64,000 nucleotides of DNA from Amycolatopsis methanolica 239 (GCF_000739085.1 NZ_CP009110.1:558001-622000), one strand, 5' to 3'. Positions 1 to 8,297 are shown, counted from the stretch's first letter. Translations and numbers: made by a program. Notes: generated from the letters alone by a model not told the origin.

Positions 1-970
1 CGGGCTGGAACACACCGGCCGGGATGACGTGGAACATGCCTCCGGCGACCGCGGTGGCCTTGGCGTCGCGCCGGTGCAGGAACATCCGGTGCCCGTCGAT
101 CGGATCGCGCCGGATGGTCAGGGTGTTGATGCTGGGCAGCATCGGGCGGGCGAGCAGGTCGAACGGGTCCTCGATGTGGCGCCGCAGCGGCAGGTGGGCG
201 AGGCTGGGCCGCTTCCGGCCGGCGCGGAGCCAGGCGTCGGCGAACTCGTGCGCCGCGGCCTCGCAGACGTCCAGGACGTCGAAGTAGGTGGTGTAGCTGA
301 ACCCGAGGCGGCCCTTGTGGCCGGCCCAGTCGACCTCGGCGAGCCCGTAGCTGACGCGGTTGTCCAGCAGCTTCGGCCGGGCGAGGTCGCGCAGGGCGCG
401 GGAGTAGAGCCGGAAGCGGTCGCCGTCCGCGGCGAGGGGCCGGACGCTCTCGGTCTGGTTGATTCCACCGGTGATGGCGGGCTTGGGCAGGGCCTCGGCG
501 AGCCAGTACAGCTCGATGTCGGACAGCTCGACTGGCGCGGAGGGCAGCCAGCCCGGCTGGGTCAGGACAGTCGTGCCGGGGATGCAGTGGGCCTGCGGGT
601 ACAGCTCGGAGGCGAGGTCGCCGAGCCGGGCGCGGTTGGCGTTCAGCTCACGCCGCACGAGCTTCCAGTGCTCCTGGCTCTCGTGGGGCGCGCCGGCCTC
701 GCTGACCTGCCCGGGCTTGGGGATGGCGTCCGCCGAGTGGTCCGGCAGGATGCCGAGCCGTTCCGGCGGGATGTGCAGCTTGGCCGCGATCGAGCGCAGC
801 TCGGCGAGACCGGGCACCAGCTTGCCCTTCTCGACCTTCGACACCCAGGACTGCGTGGTGTTGAGCAGGTCAGCGGCTTCCTGCTGGGTGAGGTTGTGGT
901 GCTGCCGGTACCAGCGGATGACCTCGCCGGCGTCGGAGCCATCTGGGGGAGCGGCGACTGCCTGGGCCAC
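1..970 (-). CDS. XRE-family helix-turn-helix regulator (3' end beyond window)
   Basis: An open frame on the minus strand runs from a GTG at 970 through base 1, so about 323 residues are visible and the C-terminus is missing. Residues about 14-70 form an XRE helix-turn-helix (VIRWYRQHHNLTQQEAADLL, then TTQSWVSKVEKG). The long C-terminal part is not recognised; it ends with a stretch rich in R/H/D and IPAGVFQP that loosely recalls a NUDIX-like fold. A GGAGG lies 10 bases before the GTG, and an upstream ATG is in another frame. Such large XRE proteins are common in actinomycete genomic islands, which fits the tRNA scar at 3485. DNA binding is well supported; the target and any ligand are unknown. 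Confidence 0.7.
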   Translation of the reverse strand, partial: MAQAVAAPPDGSDAGEVIRWYRQHHNLTQQEAADLLNTTQSWVSKVEKGKLVPGLAELRSIAAKLHIPPERLGILPDHSADAIPKPGQVSEAGAPHESQEHWKLVRRELNANRARLGDLASELYPQAHCIPGTTVLTQPGWLPSAPVELSDIELYWLAEALPKPAITGGINQTESVRPLAADGDRFRLYSRALRDLARPKLLDNRVSYGLAEVDWAGHKGRLGFSYTTYFDVLDVCEAAAHEFADAWLRAGRKRPSLAHLPLRRHIEDPFDLLARPMLPSINTLTIRRDPIDGHRMFLHRRDAKATAVAGGMFHVIPAGVFQP

Positions 971-1085
971 GTGTAACCAGCCTCCATTGTCTGTGGCGTC
1001 TTTCACCTGCTGCCTCCGTTCGTGCTCCGACTCCCTCAGTTTGGCAGCTCGCCCTTCGTCGGGCCGTTGAAGGTGGTGACTGCCG

Positions 1086-2303
1086 TCAAGCGCGCTTCTT
1101 TTTCACGATCGGGAAGAAGCTCGATTGCTCATTAATCTTCTCTCCAAGTTGCCAATCTCTAGGAAGGCTCTGCTGAATCGACTTGTTTTTAGCTTGGGCA
1201 TACTCAAGGTTGACGTTATCTGGTAGTTGTACGCTGTCGTGAAATTCGGAAAATGAAAAGTCGATCGGACGCACGCTGACGCATCCTTCAAAGAGGCATT
1301 CGTCGTAGAACTTCACATCCACGAACTGGGCTACGTCTCCCTTTGGGAATCGTACCTTCTTGAAATTTGCGCGATCGTCGAAGATTGAATCATTGAAGTA
1401 CGTGAAGTCAACGAATTTGGCGTCCTCGAAGTCTGCGTCTTCGAAATGCGCCTCGTAGAAACTGCAAAATCCGTGGAAAGTGCAATTTAGGAAGTGTGAA
1501 AGACCGTAGAACCTTGCGCCGCTGCAATCCATACTGTTTACGGTGCACCCGGTCAAGTCGAAGTCGACGAGGTACGCGCTACGCAGGTTCAGCGTAAGGC
1601 TTCCCCAGTACCGTACTTCATCGCGAGGATTCGAGTGGTCGCGGAGGATCTCCTGTGCGGCAAGCCGTGCTAACTTCTCTGCCGACTCTTCCTTTTCGTG
1701 ATCATCAATCTCGCGAATGTTGCGGCGCTCTCCAAGCTTTAGAACCTTATTCGGATGAGGGATAAATGGAGTCCGCAGGAATGCGCAAATCACATTTACC
1801 ACCATCTGTCGCAGGTCAGGATTTTCCTGCGCTGTGCGTTCAAGAGCGTATAGGCCGCCAAGGCGAATGTGCGGTAAAGGGCTGCCAAGTTGGTCCATTC
1901 CGCTCACGTAGTTGTCGGTAGCACGACGAAGCCGTGTGTCGTTCTCGCTGCTGTCAGCCAGTCGCTCTTGATGTGACATGTTGTCGGAGGCGATGCGCTC
2001 CTGAAGGATGAGTGAATCAATCTTGTTCTTGAGGTCGAGTTCGATAGTTCGTTGCCTGCGCGCCGCTAGTAGCAATGCAAAGAAGCCGCCGATGCCTACT
2101 GCTAGCGTTCCAGACGTCCTGATCGCATCTAGAATTCCTTTGGAGGATTCGTCGCCAGCTCCGGCGAATCGCAAGAGCAGGAGAGTGATGGCAGTCGTCA
2201 GTGCTATAAGGGCAACGGCGAATCCAATTATTACTGAATTAGAGATTGGCTTACGCTCGCGCCGGTTTCCGCTGTCTGAAACCGCAGTCTTCTCGTCAGG
2301 CAT
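1086..2303 (-). CDS. Pentapeptide-repeat membrane protein
   Basis: The product has 405 residues with two N-terminal membrane helices (about 25-47 and 63-83), a charged linker of about 100 residues, and a C-terminal half (about 240-370) made of degenerate pentapeptide repeats of the A(D/N)LXX type, such as FEDADFEDAKFVDFTYF. Pentapeptide repeats form a right-handed quadrilateral beta-helix usually used for protein contacts. Codon use is clearly more AT-rich than neighbouring chromosomal genes, indicating acquired DNA. It lies 37 bp downstream of the nuclease-like gene at 2341, on the same strand, and may be co-transcribed. Function is unknown; membrane-anchored pentapeptide proteins also occur beside defence genes, so an effector or accessory role is possible but not shown. 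Confidence 0.75.
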   Translation of the reverse strand: MPDEKTAVSDSGNRRERKPISNSVIIGFAVALIALTTAITLLLLRFAGAGDESSKGILDAIRTSGTLAVGIGGFFALLLAARRQRTIELDLKNKIDSLILQERIASDNMSHQERLADSSENDTRLRRATDNYVSGMDQLGSPLPHIRLGGLYALERTAQENPDLRQMVVNVICAFLRTPFIPHPNKVLKLGERRNIREIDDHEKEESAEKLARLAAQEILRDHSNPRDEVRYWGSLTLNLRSAYLVDFDLTGCTVNSMDCSGARFYGLSHFLNCTFHGFCSFYEAHFEDADFEDAKFVDFTYFNDSIFDDRANFKKVRFPKGDVAQFVDVKFYDECLFEGCVSVRPIDFSFSEFHDSVQLPDNVNLEYAQAKNKSIQQSLPRDWQLGEKINEQSSFFPIVKKKRA

Positions 2304-2340
2304 GACTTATGCAGGTTCCTTCCGAAGGAGCAGTGTAATT

Positions 2341-3309
2341 TCAAGAATTGACGGGAAAACCGACATAGCCATCGCCATCGCGATAGATGAGGTGGATACC
2401 GACACTGTCAATAAGGTCCACCAAATCATCGTTCGGTCTGTTGGGAAGTAAAATGGCCAGGCTTGGATTAGGGGGGTCGATATGTCGACGGTAATCCATC
2501 AACTGACCGATTGCTTCCCGTATCGCCTCTCGTGAGGTGCTGCCCTTCGCTTCGTGTAGCAGGTGTGACGTCCTATCATAGATATCTGTTAGCAGAGTGG
2601 ACGTCGTACCCTTCGCTCTTATCTGAAAGCGACCGAACTCGTGAGCGTGGTGGGCCAGGAAGTCCTCGTAGTGCTCAGTCAGTTCGGCTTCGCGACGTTG
2701 AAGAGTGGTGGTGAGGCTTCCAGATCGCCTGCTTGACTTGGTCTTTGAGCGCTCGGTTGGGATCATGGCAATGCTAGTTGCGTCGGCTGGCACTAGCGTC
2801 GCGGTTGTGCTTTCAGCTGGAGGGATGACATCCTGCTCTTCGCGGACGATTTCACCTGCGGGGCGCATTCGAAACACGATGAGTTTCCGCCCAAAGTGCT
2901 CCGCCGCGGTCGCTACACGGACGGTGAACGGCTCCTCTTCATCCAGCGTCATCGGGCCGACATAGCGATGAGTCTTCGTATTGGTTCCTGGAACTGTCCC
3001 TACTGCCGTGAACAGGTGCAAGCTGCGTCCAGCGGCGCGGTGGACTAGCACAGACTTATTGTTGCCCGTAAGCTTCTGGTCCCCGGTGCTGCCAGCTGCC
3101 GTGTACTCGAAGACAGGGCCGAGGGCGTCTTCTTCAGCGAGCCAGCCGTCGTGATAGCCGTACTTTGCCCCGGACTTCTCATCGCTGTAGATCAGGATGC
3201 TCTTGGATGCGTTCGAGGGGATGATCCCGCCCTGTGTTGAGCCGCCCATGACCGCCCTGACCTGCTCTCGGGTGTAGATCTTCCCCGGTTCCAGTTGGTC
3301 CGCTGCCAC
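2341..3309 (-). CDS. ScoMcrA-like modified-DNA sensor fused to PD-(D/E)XK nuclease domain
   Basis: The 322-residue product has two parts. Residues about 10-150 match, from memory, the SRA-like domain of ScoMcrA-type type IV restriction enzymes: a GG-x-x-QGGI start, then YGYHDGW, FEYTAAGSTGDQ, a GNN turn and LHLF. Residues about 205-315 carry a probable PD-(D/E)XK nuclease: TDIYD supplies an acid, HEAKGS the ExK, and GQLMDYRR a QxxxY-like helix. ScoMcrA itself ends in an HNH nuclease, so this would be a domain-swapped relative. The likely role is cleavage of DNA carrying foreign modifications. The GTG start at 3309 follows AAGGGGG by 4 bases. It is the gene nearest the attachment scar. The fold assignments are inferred from motifs only. 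Confidence 0.6.
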   Translation of the reverse strand: MAADQLEPGKIYTREQVRAVMGGSTQGGIIPSNASKSILIYSDEKSGAKYGYHDGWLAEEDALGPVFEYTAAGSTGDQKLTGNNKSVLVHRAAGRSLHLFTAVGTVPGTNTKTHRYVGPMTLDEEEPFTVRVATAAEHFGRKLIVFRMRPAGEIVREEQDVIPPAESTTATLVPADATSIAMIPTERSKTKSSRRSGSLTTTLQRREAELTEHYEDFLAHHAHEFGRFQIRAKGTTSTLLTDIYDRTSHLLHEAKGSTSREAIREAIGQLMDYRRHIDPPNPSLAILLPNRPNDDLVDLIDSVGIHLIYRDGDGYVGFPVNS

Positions 3310-3484
3310 AACGCCCCCTTATCGTGCTGCCCTTGCGTGTGTGAGTGTGGCATCCACCCCTGACGGTTCCGCCCCACTCACCGCAGGTCCCTCAGGCCTT
3401 GGGCGGATGCGCGCCCCCAATGCGCCCCAGATTTGGGGCCAGGTTCTGGTAAAACCCCAGGTCAGCAGCGGTTTGCTCGTCCCT

Positions 3485-3534
3485 CTGTAAATCAGACGGC
3501 ACTGCCTTCAGAGGTTCGAATCCTCTACCCGCCA
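3485..3534 (+). other. tRNA-Tyr 3' fragment, probable attachment site
   Basis: The segment starts in an anticodon loop CTGTAAA (anticodon GTA, bases 3487-3489). It continues with the 3' anticodon strand TCAGA, a long class II variable arm, a T arm AGAGG-TTCGAAT-CCTCT and the acceptor strand ACCCGCC-A. The bases before it cannot pair with the anticodon stem, and no D arm or GGCGGGT 5' acceptor strand is present, so the tRNA is not intact. The pattern matches mycobacterial tRNA-Tyr from memory. Duplicated tRNA 3' ends beginning at the anticodon loop are typical attL/attR scars of integrated plasmids or ICEs. Confidence 0.8.
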
Positions 3535-3543
3535 CACAGGGCA

Positions 3544-3585
3544 AACACCCCCCCGTGACCTGCAAGAACAGGACGCGGGGGTGTT
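3544..3585 (+). terminator. Hairpin after tRNA fragment
   Basis: AACACCCCC pairs with GGGGGTGTT across a loop of about 23 bases. It probably terminated the tRNA-Tyr transcript, and its presence suggests that the chromosomal side of the attachment site starts here. Confidence 0.55.
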
Positions 3586-3746
3586 GTCGTATATCCCGCC
3601 GCGCCCCGGCACGAACGGGACGGCAAGGCATCTGCCGAGCTGTGTGACGCGCGCCAGTCGCTCTTGGTGTCGTCACCGATCGGCGGCGCAGCGTCGAGTG
3701 CGCAAGACCCACCAATACCCGCCCCCGGTGGCTGCGAATCGGGGGT

Positions 3747-5258
3747 ATGGCGACCACGACCACCCGGCCCGAGCGGCTGTCCCTCGTCCGGTCGGGGTTC
3801 TGCGGGGTGCTCGCGCTGGTCGCTGCCCTCGCGGCTGGGCATCTCGTCGCCGGTCTGATCAACGTCAACGCCTCGCCGTACCTCGCGGTCGGGAATACCG
3901 CCGTCGACCTGACTCCATTGCCCCTCAAGGACTTCGCGGTACGTACATTCGGTACGTATGACAAGCTCGTCCTGCTCGTGGGGATGGCTGTCGTCCTCCT
4001 GGTGGTCGCCGCGGGGGCCGGCGTCGCCTCGCTGCGGTCGGGTTGGCCGGGGACCGTCGTCATCGTGCTGTTCGGGCTCCTCGGCGTCGCCGCGGTGGCC
4101 GCACGACCTGACCTGAACACGCTCGCGCTCGCCGCGCCCCTCGTCAGCCTCGTCGTCGGCGTCGGGGTGTTCCGGCTTCTGCGCCGCGGCGCGGGCCACG
4201 ACGCGTCGCGGCGGTCGTTCCTGCTCGTCGCGGCCGGGGCGGTCCTCGCGGGGGGCGGGGGACAGCTGCTCGGGCGGACACGGGACGCCGCGAGCTCCCG
4301 GGCCGCGGTCGGGCCTCTCGTGCCCGCGCGCACCGCGCCTGCCATCCCGCTCGACGCGGACTTCACGCGCTTCGGCACACCGCCCTTCCTCACCCCCAAC
4401 CGCGACTTCTACCGGGTCGACACCGCGCTCACCGTCCCGCAACTGCGTGCCGAGGACTGGTCGTTGCGCCTCCACGGCCTGGTCCGCGCCGAACAGCGCC
4501 ACACCTACGCCGACATCCGCGACCGCCCGCTCGTCGAGCGCAGCATCACCATGACCTGCGTCTCCAACGAGGTCGGCGGCCCCTACACCTCCACCGCGAA
4601 CTTCATCGGCGTCGACCTCGCCGACCTGCTCGACGAGGCCGGCATCCAGCCGGGCGCCGAGCAGCTCTTCGCCACCAGCGTCGACGGCTGGACCTCCGGG
4701 ATCCCCGTCGTCGCCGCAGCCGACCACGGCCGTGGCGCCATGCTCGCCCTCGGGATGAACGGCGAGCCCCTGCCGCTGGAACACGGCTTCCCGGCCCGCC
4801 TCGTCATCCCCGGCCTCTACGGCTACGTCTCCGCCACCAAATGGGTCGTCGACCTCGAGGTCACCACCTGGCGAGCCCGCCGGGCGTACTGGCTGCGGCG
4901 CGGCTGGGCCGAACAGGCGCCGATCAAGACGCAGTCCCGTATCGACTTCCCCACGGGCTTCGCGACCGTGCCTGCCGGAACGGTGCGCGTCGCCGGGATC
5001 GCGTGGGCCCAGCACGCCGGCGTCGACCGGGTCCAGGTGCGGCTGGACAGCGGACCCTGGCAGGACGCGCGACTGTCCACAGAGGTCAATCCCGACACAT
5101 GGCGCATGTGGTACGCGGACCTGCCGGTCTCCCCGGGCTTCCACCAGGTCACCTGCCGCGCCACCGACCGCTCCGGCTACACCCAGACCCAGGACCGCGC
5201 AGGCACCGTGCCCGACGGCGCGACCGGCTGGCACGGAATTTCCTTCACCGCCGGCTGA
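3747..5258 (+). CDS. Membrane molybdopterin oxidoreductase (sulfite-oxidase family)
   Basis: The product has 503 residues. The N-terminal third has about five membrane helices (12-35, 68-90, 98-117, 124-142 and a Tat-like segment at about 150-170 beginning RRSFLLVAAGA). A sulfite-oxidase-type molybdopterin domain follows (about 195-375). The Mo-ligand cysteine is most likely the one in SITMTCVSNEVGG. The end (about 395-503) is a Mo-co dimerisation-like beta domain. Family members oxidise sulfite or act as oxidoreductases at the outer face of the membrane. The fasciclin lipoprotein gene follows 69 bp downstream, a pairing seen in other actinobacteria. The ATG follows a GGGGG tract. The exact substrate is not determinable. 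Confidence 0.85.
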   Translation: MATTTTRPERLSLVRSGFCGVLALVAALAAGHLVAGLINVNASPYLAVGNTAVDLTPLPLKDFAVRTFGTYDKLVLLVGMAVVLLVVAAGAGVASLRSGWPGTVVIVLFGLLGVAAVAARPDLNTLALAAPLVSLVVGVGVFRLLRRGAGHDASRRSFLLVAAGAVLAGGGGQLLGRTRDAASSRAAVGPLVPARTAPAIPLDADFTRFGTPPFLTPNRDFYRVDTALTVPQLRAEDWSLRLHGLVRAEQRHTYADIRDRPLVERSITMTCVSNEVGGPYTSTANFIGVDLADLLDEAGIQPGAEQLFATSVDGWTSGIPVVAAADHGRGAMLALGMNGEPLPLEHGFPARLVIPGLYGYVSATKWVVDLEVTTWRARRAYWLRRGWAEQAPIKTQSRIDFPTGFATVPAGTVRVAGIAWAQHAGVDRVQVRLDSGPWQDARLSTEVNPDTWRMWYADLPVSPGFHQVTCRATDRSGYTQTQDRAGTVPDGATGWHGISFTAG

Positions 5259-5327
5259 GGCCAATCCGGTCCGGAACCGGCCACGAATCCCGTGCACCAC
5301 CAGGAAATCCCGAATGGAGTGATTCTC

Positions 5328-5987
5328 GTGAAGACTGTTCGCATCGCCGGAGCCGGTTTCGCCGCCGCGGCAATGTTCTCGCTCGCGGCCTGCGGCACCG
5401 ACAGCGAAAGCGCTTCCAGCGCGGCAGGCACGTCCATGTCTCCGTCAAGCGCGATGCCCGCCCCGATGTCCGGCGGCAACGGCGTCACCACCAACGCCGA
5501 CGTGTTCGGCCCGGCGTGCGGCCAGCTGCCACAGGGCAGCGCGCCGGGCAGCCTGGACTCGATGGGCCCGCAGCCCGTCGCCACCGCCGCGAGCACGAAC
5601 CCGCTGCTCACCAAGCTGGTCGCCGCCGTCAAGGCCACCAATCTGGCGGACACGCTGAACAGCCAGGAAGGCATCACCGTTTTCGCCCCGGCCGACTCCG
5701 CCTTCGAAGCGGTGGGCGAGGCCAAGTTCACCGAGCTGGCCCAGAATCCGAGCCAGCTGGCGCCGATCCTGCAGTACCACGTCGTCCCGCAGCGCTACGA
5801 CGCCACCGGGCTGGAAGCCGCGGGCAGCGTGCAGACGCTGAACACCGCAGGCGGCCCGGTGCAGATCGAGGGTTCCGGCGAGAACATGACCGTCAACGGC
5901 GCCAAGGTGCTGTGCGGCAACATCCCGACCGAGAACGCGACCGTGTTCGTCATCGACAGCGTGCTCACCCCGGGCACCAACAAGTAG
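5328..5987 (+). CDS. Fasciclin-domain lipoprotein
   Basis: The 219-residue product starts with a lipoprotein signal peptide: a hydrophobic stretch, then SLAAC with Cys at about 24, then a Ser/Met-rich linker. A single FAS1 domain occupies residues about 85-219 (ATNLADTLNSQEGITVFAP, the LQYHVVPQRYDATGL segment, and a final VIDSVLTP). FAS1 proteins are extracellular adhesion or binding modules, like mycobacterial MPT70/MPT83. The GTG at 5328 was chosen over an upstream ATG because a GGAG lies 12 bases before it and the signal peptide then starts correctly. It is probably co-transcribed with the upstream oxidoreductase gene; the strong hairpin at 5996 ends the unit. Confidence 0.88.
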   Translation: MKTVRIAGAGFAAAAMFSLAACGTDSESASSAAGTSMSPSSAMPAPMSGGNGVTTNADVFGPACGQLPQGSAPGSLDSMGPQPVATAASTNPLLTKLVAAVKATNLADTLNSQEGITVFAPADSAFEAVGEAKFTELAQNPSQLAPILQYHVVPQRYDATGLEAAGSVQTLNTAGGPVQIEGSGENMTVNGAKVLCGNIPTENATVFVIDSVLTPGTNK

Positions 5988-5995
5988 GACGGGGA

Positions 5996-6028
5996 ACCGG
6001 GCCCGGCGGGAATTCCGCCGGGCCCGGT
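5996..6028 (+). terminator. Hairpin terminator after fasciclin gene
   Basis: Perfect 14-base arms (ACCGGGCCCGGCGG and its complement) face each other over 5 bases, 8 bp after the stop codon. No long T tract follows, as is usual for actinomycetes. Confidence 0.7.
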
Positions 6029-6071
6029 CCTGGGTTAGCGTGGAGACCCGTCGTCGACACTGGGGGTGGAG

Positions 6072-6584
6072 ATGGGAGTACTCGGCGCGGACCTGCCGGT
6101 CGCGCCGGACGTCGTCGAACTGGCGCTCGGCCTGATCGCGTTCCTCGTGCTGCTGTTCCTCCTCGCGAAGTTCGCGGTGCCGCGCTTCGAAGCGTTGTTC
6201 GCGGAGCGGGCGGACAAGATCGAAGGCGGGATCGAGAAAGCCGAGCAGGCGCAGAAGGCGGCGGCGGAGGCGCTCGACCGCTACCGGGCCCAGCTCGCCG
6301 ACGCGCGTGCCGAAGCGGCGCGGATCCGGGAGGAGGCCCGCGCGGAGGGTGAGCGGCGGCGCGCGGAACTCCGGGCGGAGGCGCAGGACGAGGCCCGGCG
6401 GCTGATCGCCCAGGGCGAGGCGGACCTCACCGAGCCGCGCGGCCGCGTGATGGCCGAGATGCGGCCCGAGCTGAGGCGGCTCGCGGTGGAGCTGGCGGAG
6501 CGGATCGTCGGCGAACCGCTGGCGGACGAGGCGCAGCGGCGGGGCACGGTGGACAGGTTCCTCGCAGAGCTGGAGCGGCGGTAG
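6072..6584 (+). CDS. Orphan ATP-synthase b-subunit-like protein
   Basis: The 170-residue product has one N-terminal membrane helix (about 15-37, ending LLAKFAVPRFEALF), a long Ala/Glu/Arg coiled coil (about 45-130) and a C-terminal part with LAVELAERIVGEPL, all typical of F0 subunit b. No other atp gene is nearby, so it is a stand-alone copy. It might substitute for AtpF or serve another coiled-coil role at the membrane. The ATG at 6072 is preferred over the GTG at 6066 because the GGGGG at 6062-6066 is then correctly spaced. Family assignment is firm; incorporation into the synthase is unproven. Confidence 0.75.
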   Translation: MGVLGADLPVAPDVVELALGLIAFLVLLFLLAKFAVPRFEALFAERADKIEGGIEKAEQAQKAAAEALDRYRAQLADARAEAARIREEARAEGERRRAELRAEAQDEARRLIAQGEADLTEPRGRVMAEMRPELRRLAVELAERIVGEPLADEAQRRGTVDRFLAELERR

Positions 6585-6618
6585 ACCCCGGACAGCCCCG
6601 GACAGCCCTGGACAGCAC

Positions 6619-6649
6619 GGTGCCTGGTGGCCCTCGTCCACCAGGCACC
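6619..6649. terminator. Bidirectional hairpin between convergent genes
   Basis: GGTGCCTGGTGG pairs perfectly with CCACCAGGCACC over a 7-base loop between the b-like gene (+) and the stress operon (-). Confidence 0.7.
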
Positions 6650-6661
6650 GATCGCACCGTA

Positions 6662-7261
6662 CTACCGGTTCTGCGCCGTCTGCTTGACGTCCTGCGCCGC
6701 GGATTTGGTCTCGTCCGCTACGGTCGACGCGGCGTCGGTCGCGGTCGACCGTACCGACTGGACCGCTTCCTGAGCCGGCTCGCGCAGGTTCTCCTTCATG
6801 TCCTGCGCCACCGAGCCGACCTGGCCCGCCATGCCCTGCGCCGATTCCTTGACCTGACCGGCCAGCTCACGCTCCGGCCTGCTCGCGGGGATCAGAGATG
6901 ACGCCAGCCACCCGGCGCCGAACGCGATCAGCCCCGCGGCCAGCGGGTTGCCTTCGGTCTGACGCCGCAGGGTCTGCGGCGCTTCCTGGACCTGCTCGGC
7001 GACGGTCGACGCCGCGGACGAAGCCGTCGACGACGAGCTGTCCGCCGCCTGGTGCGCCCGGTCCGTGACCGACTGCGCGCCGCTGGAAGCGCTTCCCATG
7101 ACCCGCTCCTTCAGGTTCTGCGCGAGACCCCGCGCGCGGTGCGCCCGGCGGTGCACGATGCGGCCGGGATTGACCTTTTCGGCGAGCGCGTCCACGTCAC
7201 TGCCGAGATTCCGTTGCGTGCCATCGATCTCCTGGCGAAGGCGGTCGGGGTCCGTGCTCAC
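6662..7261 (-). CDS. DUF3618-type stress protein
   Basis: This 199-residue protein has an N-terminal DUF3618-like segment (RLRQEIDGTQRNLGSDVDAL, then VNPGRIVHRR), an Ala/Ser-rich amphipathic middle, one glycine-zipper membrane helix (NPLAAGLIAFGAGWLASSLI, about 115-135) and a C-terminal tail of LEA-like Ala/Gln/Val heptads. The architecture recalls E. coli YqjD-type membrane stress proteins. The GTG at 7261 has an excellent GAGGAGG five bases upstream and overlaps the preceding stop (GTGA). It is the last gene of a three-gene operon. Its role in envelope or osmotic stress is inferred from family resemblance. Confidence 0.75.
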   Translation of the reverse strand: MSTDPDRLRQEIDGTQRNLGSDVDALAEKVNPGRIVHRRAHRARGLAQNLKERVMGSASSGAQSVTDRAHQAADSSSSTASSAASTVAEQVQEAPQTLRRQTEGNPLAAGLIAFGAGWLASSLIPASRPERELAGQVKESAQGMAGQVGSVAQDMKENLREPAQEAVQSVRSTATDAASTVADETKSAAQDVKQTAQNR

Positions 7262-7671
7262 GTTGTCCTCCTCATCTGGTCGGGCATCTGCTTGAGGCTG
7301 TCGACGGTCCGCTCGGGCACCGGGTCGACGCGGCGCATCCGGCTGCGGCCCATGACGTACAGCACGGCCGCGATCACGGCCCACACGCCGGCGACGATGA
7401 GCGCCGCCCAGCCCTGGTCCATCGCGTTGGCCAGCGCCCACCACAACGCGATCGACAGGAACAGCGCCACCATGTAGCCGCCGAACCCGGCGCCGCCGAG
7501 CATGCCCGCGCCCTTGCCCGCCTGCTTGGCTTCGGCCTTCACCTCGGCCTTCGCCAGCTCCAGTTCCTGCCGCATCAACGTCGACAGGTCCTGCGAAATG
7601 TTGCTCATCAGCTGGCCCACCGACGCATCGGCGACGTCCGGCCGCTGCCCTGGCGGTGGCGAATACGTCAT
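7258..7671 (-). CDS. Actinobacterial holin-X/YqjE-like membrane protein
   Basis: The product has 137 residues: a soluble start, an amphipathic helix (LSTLMRQELELAKAEVKAEA), two adjacent membrane helices (about 63-82 and 88-109) and a basic tail. This is the pattern of the phage_holin_3_6/YqjE group, which despite its name is usually chromosomal and not lytic. It lies between two YqjD-like genes with 4-base overlaps on both sides, so translation is coupled. A prophage origin is unlikely because no phage gene is nearby. Confidence 0.75.
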   Translation of the reverse strand: MTYSPPPGQRPDVADASVGQLMSNISQDLSTLMRQELELAKAEVKAEAKQAGKGAGMLGGAGFGGYMVALFLSIALWWALANAMDQGWAALIVAGVWAVIAAVLYVMGRSRMRRVDPVPERTVDSLKQMPDQMRRTT

Positions 7672-8297
7672 GACGGCTCCGCCCGGTGCTGCCCGCCGTA
7701 GCCGCCCGGCACCGGGGCTCCGGTTGGGTAAACGCTTTCCCCGGGGTAGGCGGTGGTCGGCGGGTGCGCGGCCGTCTCGGTCGGCGTGCCTGTCGTTTCC
7801 GTCGACGTGCGTGGTTGCGGCGCGCCACCGCTGCTCTGCTCACTCATGCTCGCGGCAACGCCCCTGGTCAGCCGGCCCGCCAGGAGCCCCGCGGCGGCCG
7901 CGCCGGCGAGGAACAGACCGGGCTTGCGCCGCGCGAAGTCTCGCAGCTCGTCGGCGAGGTCGCCAGGCTCCCGCGAATCGAGCCACGACGCCACTTTCTT
8001 CGCCCGCTGGGAAACCTCGCGGACGAGGTCCCGCGCCATTCCGGAATCCGACTGCTCCGACATCCGGTCCAGTTGATCGGCGATCGAATTCAGATTTACG
8101 GCCGCTTTCTGCTGGCTGGTGCGGGCCTGTTCACGCAATTGATCGACGCCCTGGTCCCTCAGGTTCCGCGCCTGCCGTTGCGCCTCGGATGCCACCTCTC
8201 TCGTCTGTTCGGCGGCGGTTCCGGTCACCTGGCGGCCCGAATTCGCGGCTTGCTCGCGCACGGCCTGCGGGGTCGAACTGCTGGTCTGCTGGGTCAT
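7668..8297 (-). CDS. Glycine-zipper membrane protein, first gene of stress operon
   Basis: The 209-residue product starts with a Gln/Ala/Arg-rich amphipathic region of LEA type (about 10-100), has one glycine-zipper membrane helix (GLFLAGAAAAGLLAGRLTRG, about 127-147) and ends in a low-complexity Thr/Pro/Gly tail. No catalytic motif is visible. GGAGGAGG directly precedes the ATG. It leads the operon with the holin-like and DUF3618 genes, and is divergent from the MFS gene at 8421. The exact function is unknown. Confidence 0.65.
   Translation of the reverse strand: MTQQTSSSTPQAVREQAANSGRQVTGTAAEQTREVASEAQRQARNLRDQGVDQLREQARTSQQKAAVNLNSIADQLDRMSEQSDSGMARDLVREVSQRAKKVASWLDSREPGDLADELRDFARRKPGLFLAGAAAAGLLAGRLTRGVAASMSEQSSGGAPQPRTSTETTGTPTETAAHPPTTAYPGESVYPTGAPVPGGYGGQHRAEPS

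Larger units (their letters stand above)
3310..3746. other. Gene-free boundary of integrated element
   Basis: These 437 bases separate the island genes from the chromosomal oxidoreductase. They contain the tRNA-Tyr 3' fragment, a hairpin and, just left of the fragment, short inverted repeats (CCCCAGATTTGGGG at 3435-3448) of the kind found in integrase arm regions. No open frame here looks coding. Confidence 0.5.

Noticed and set aside
3420..3540. A complete tRNA-Tyr gene
   Set aside because: Only the part from the anticodon loop onward fits; no D arm or complementary 5' acceptor strand exists upstream.
7258..7671. Prophage lysis cassette
   Set aside because: The holin-like family is mostly chromosomal and no endolysin or structural phage gene is nearby.
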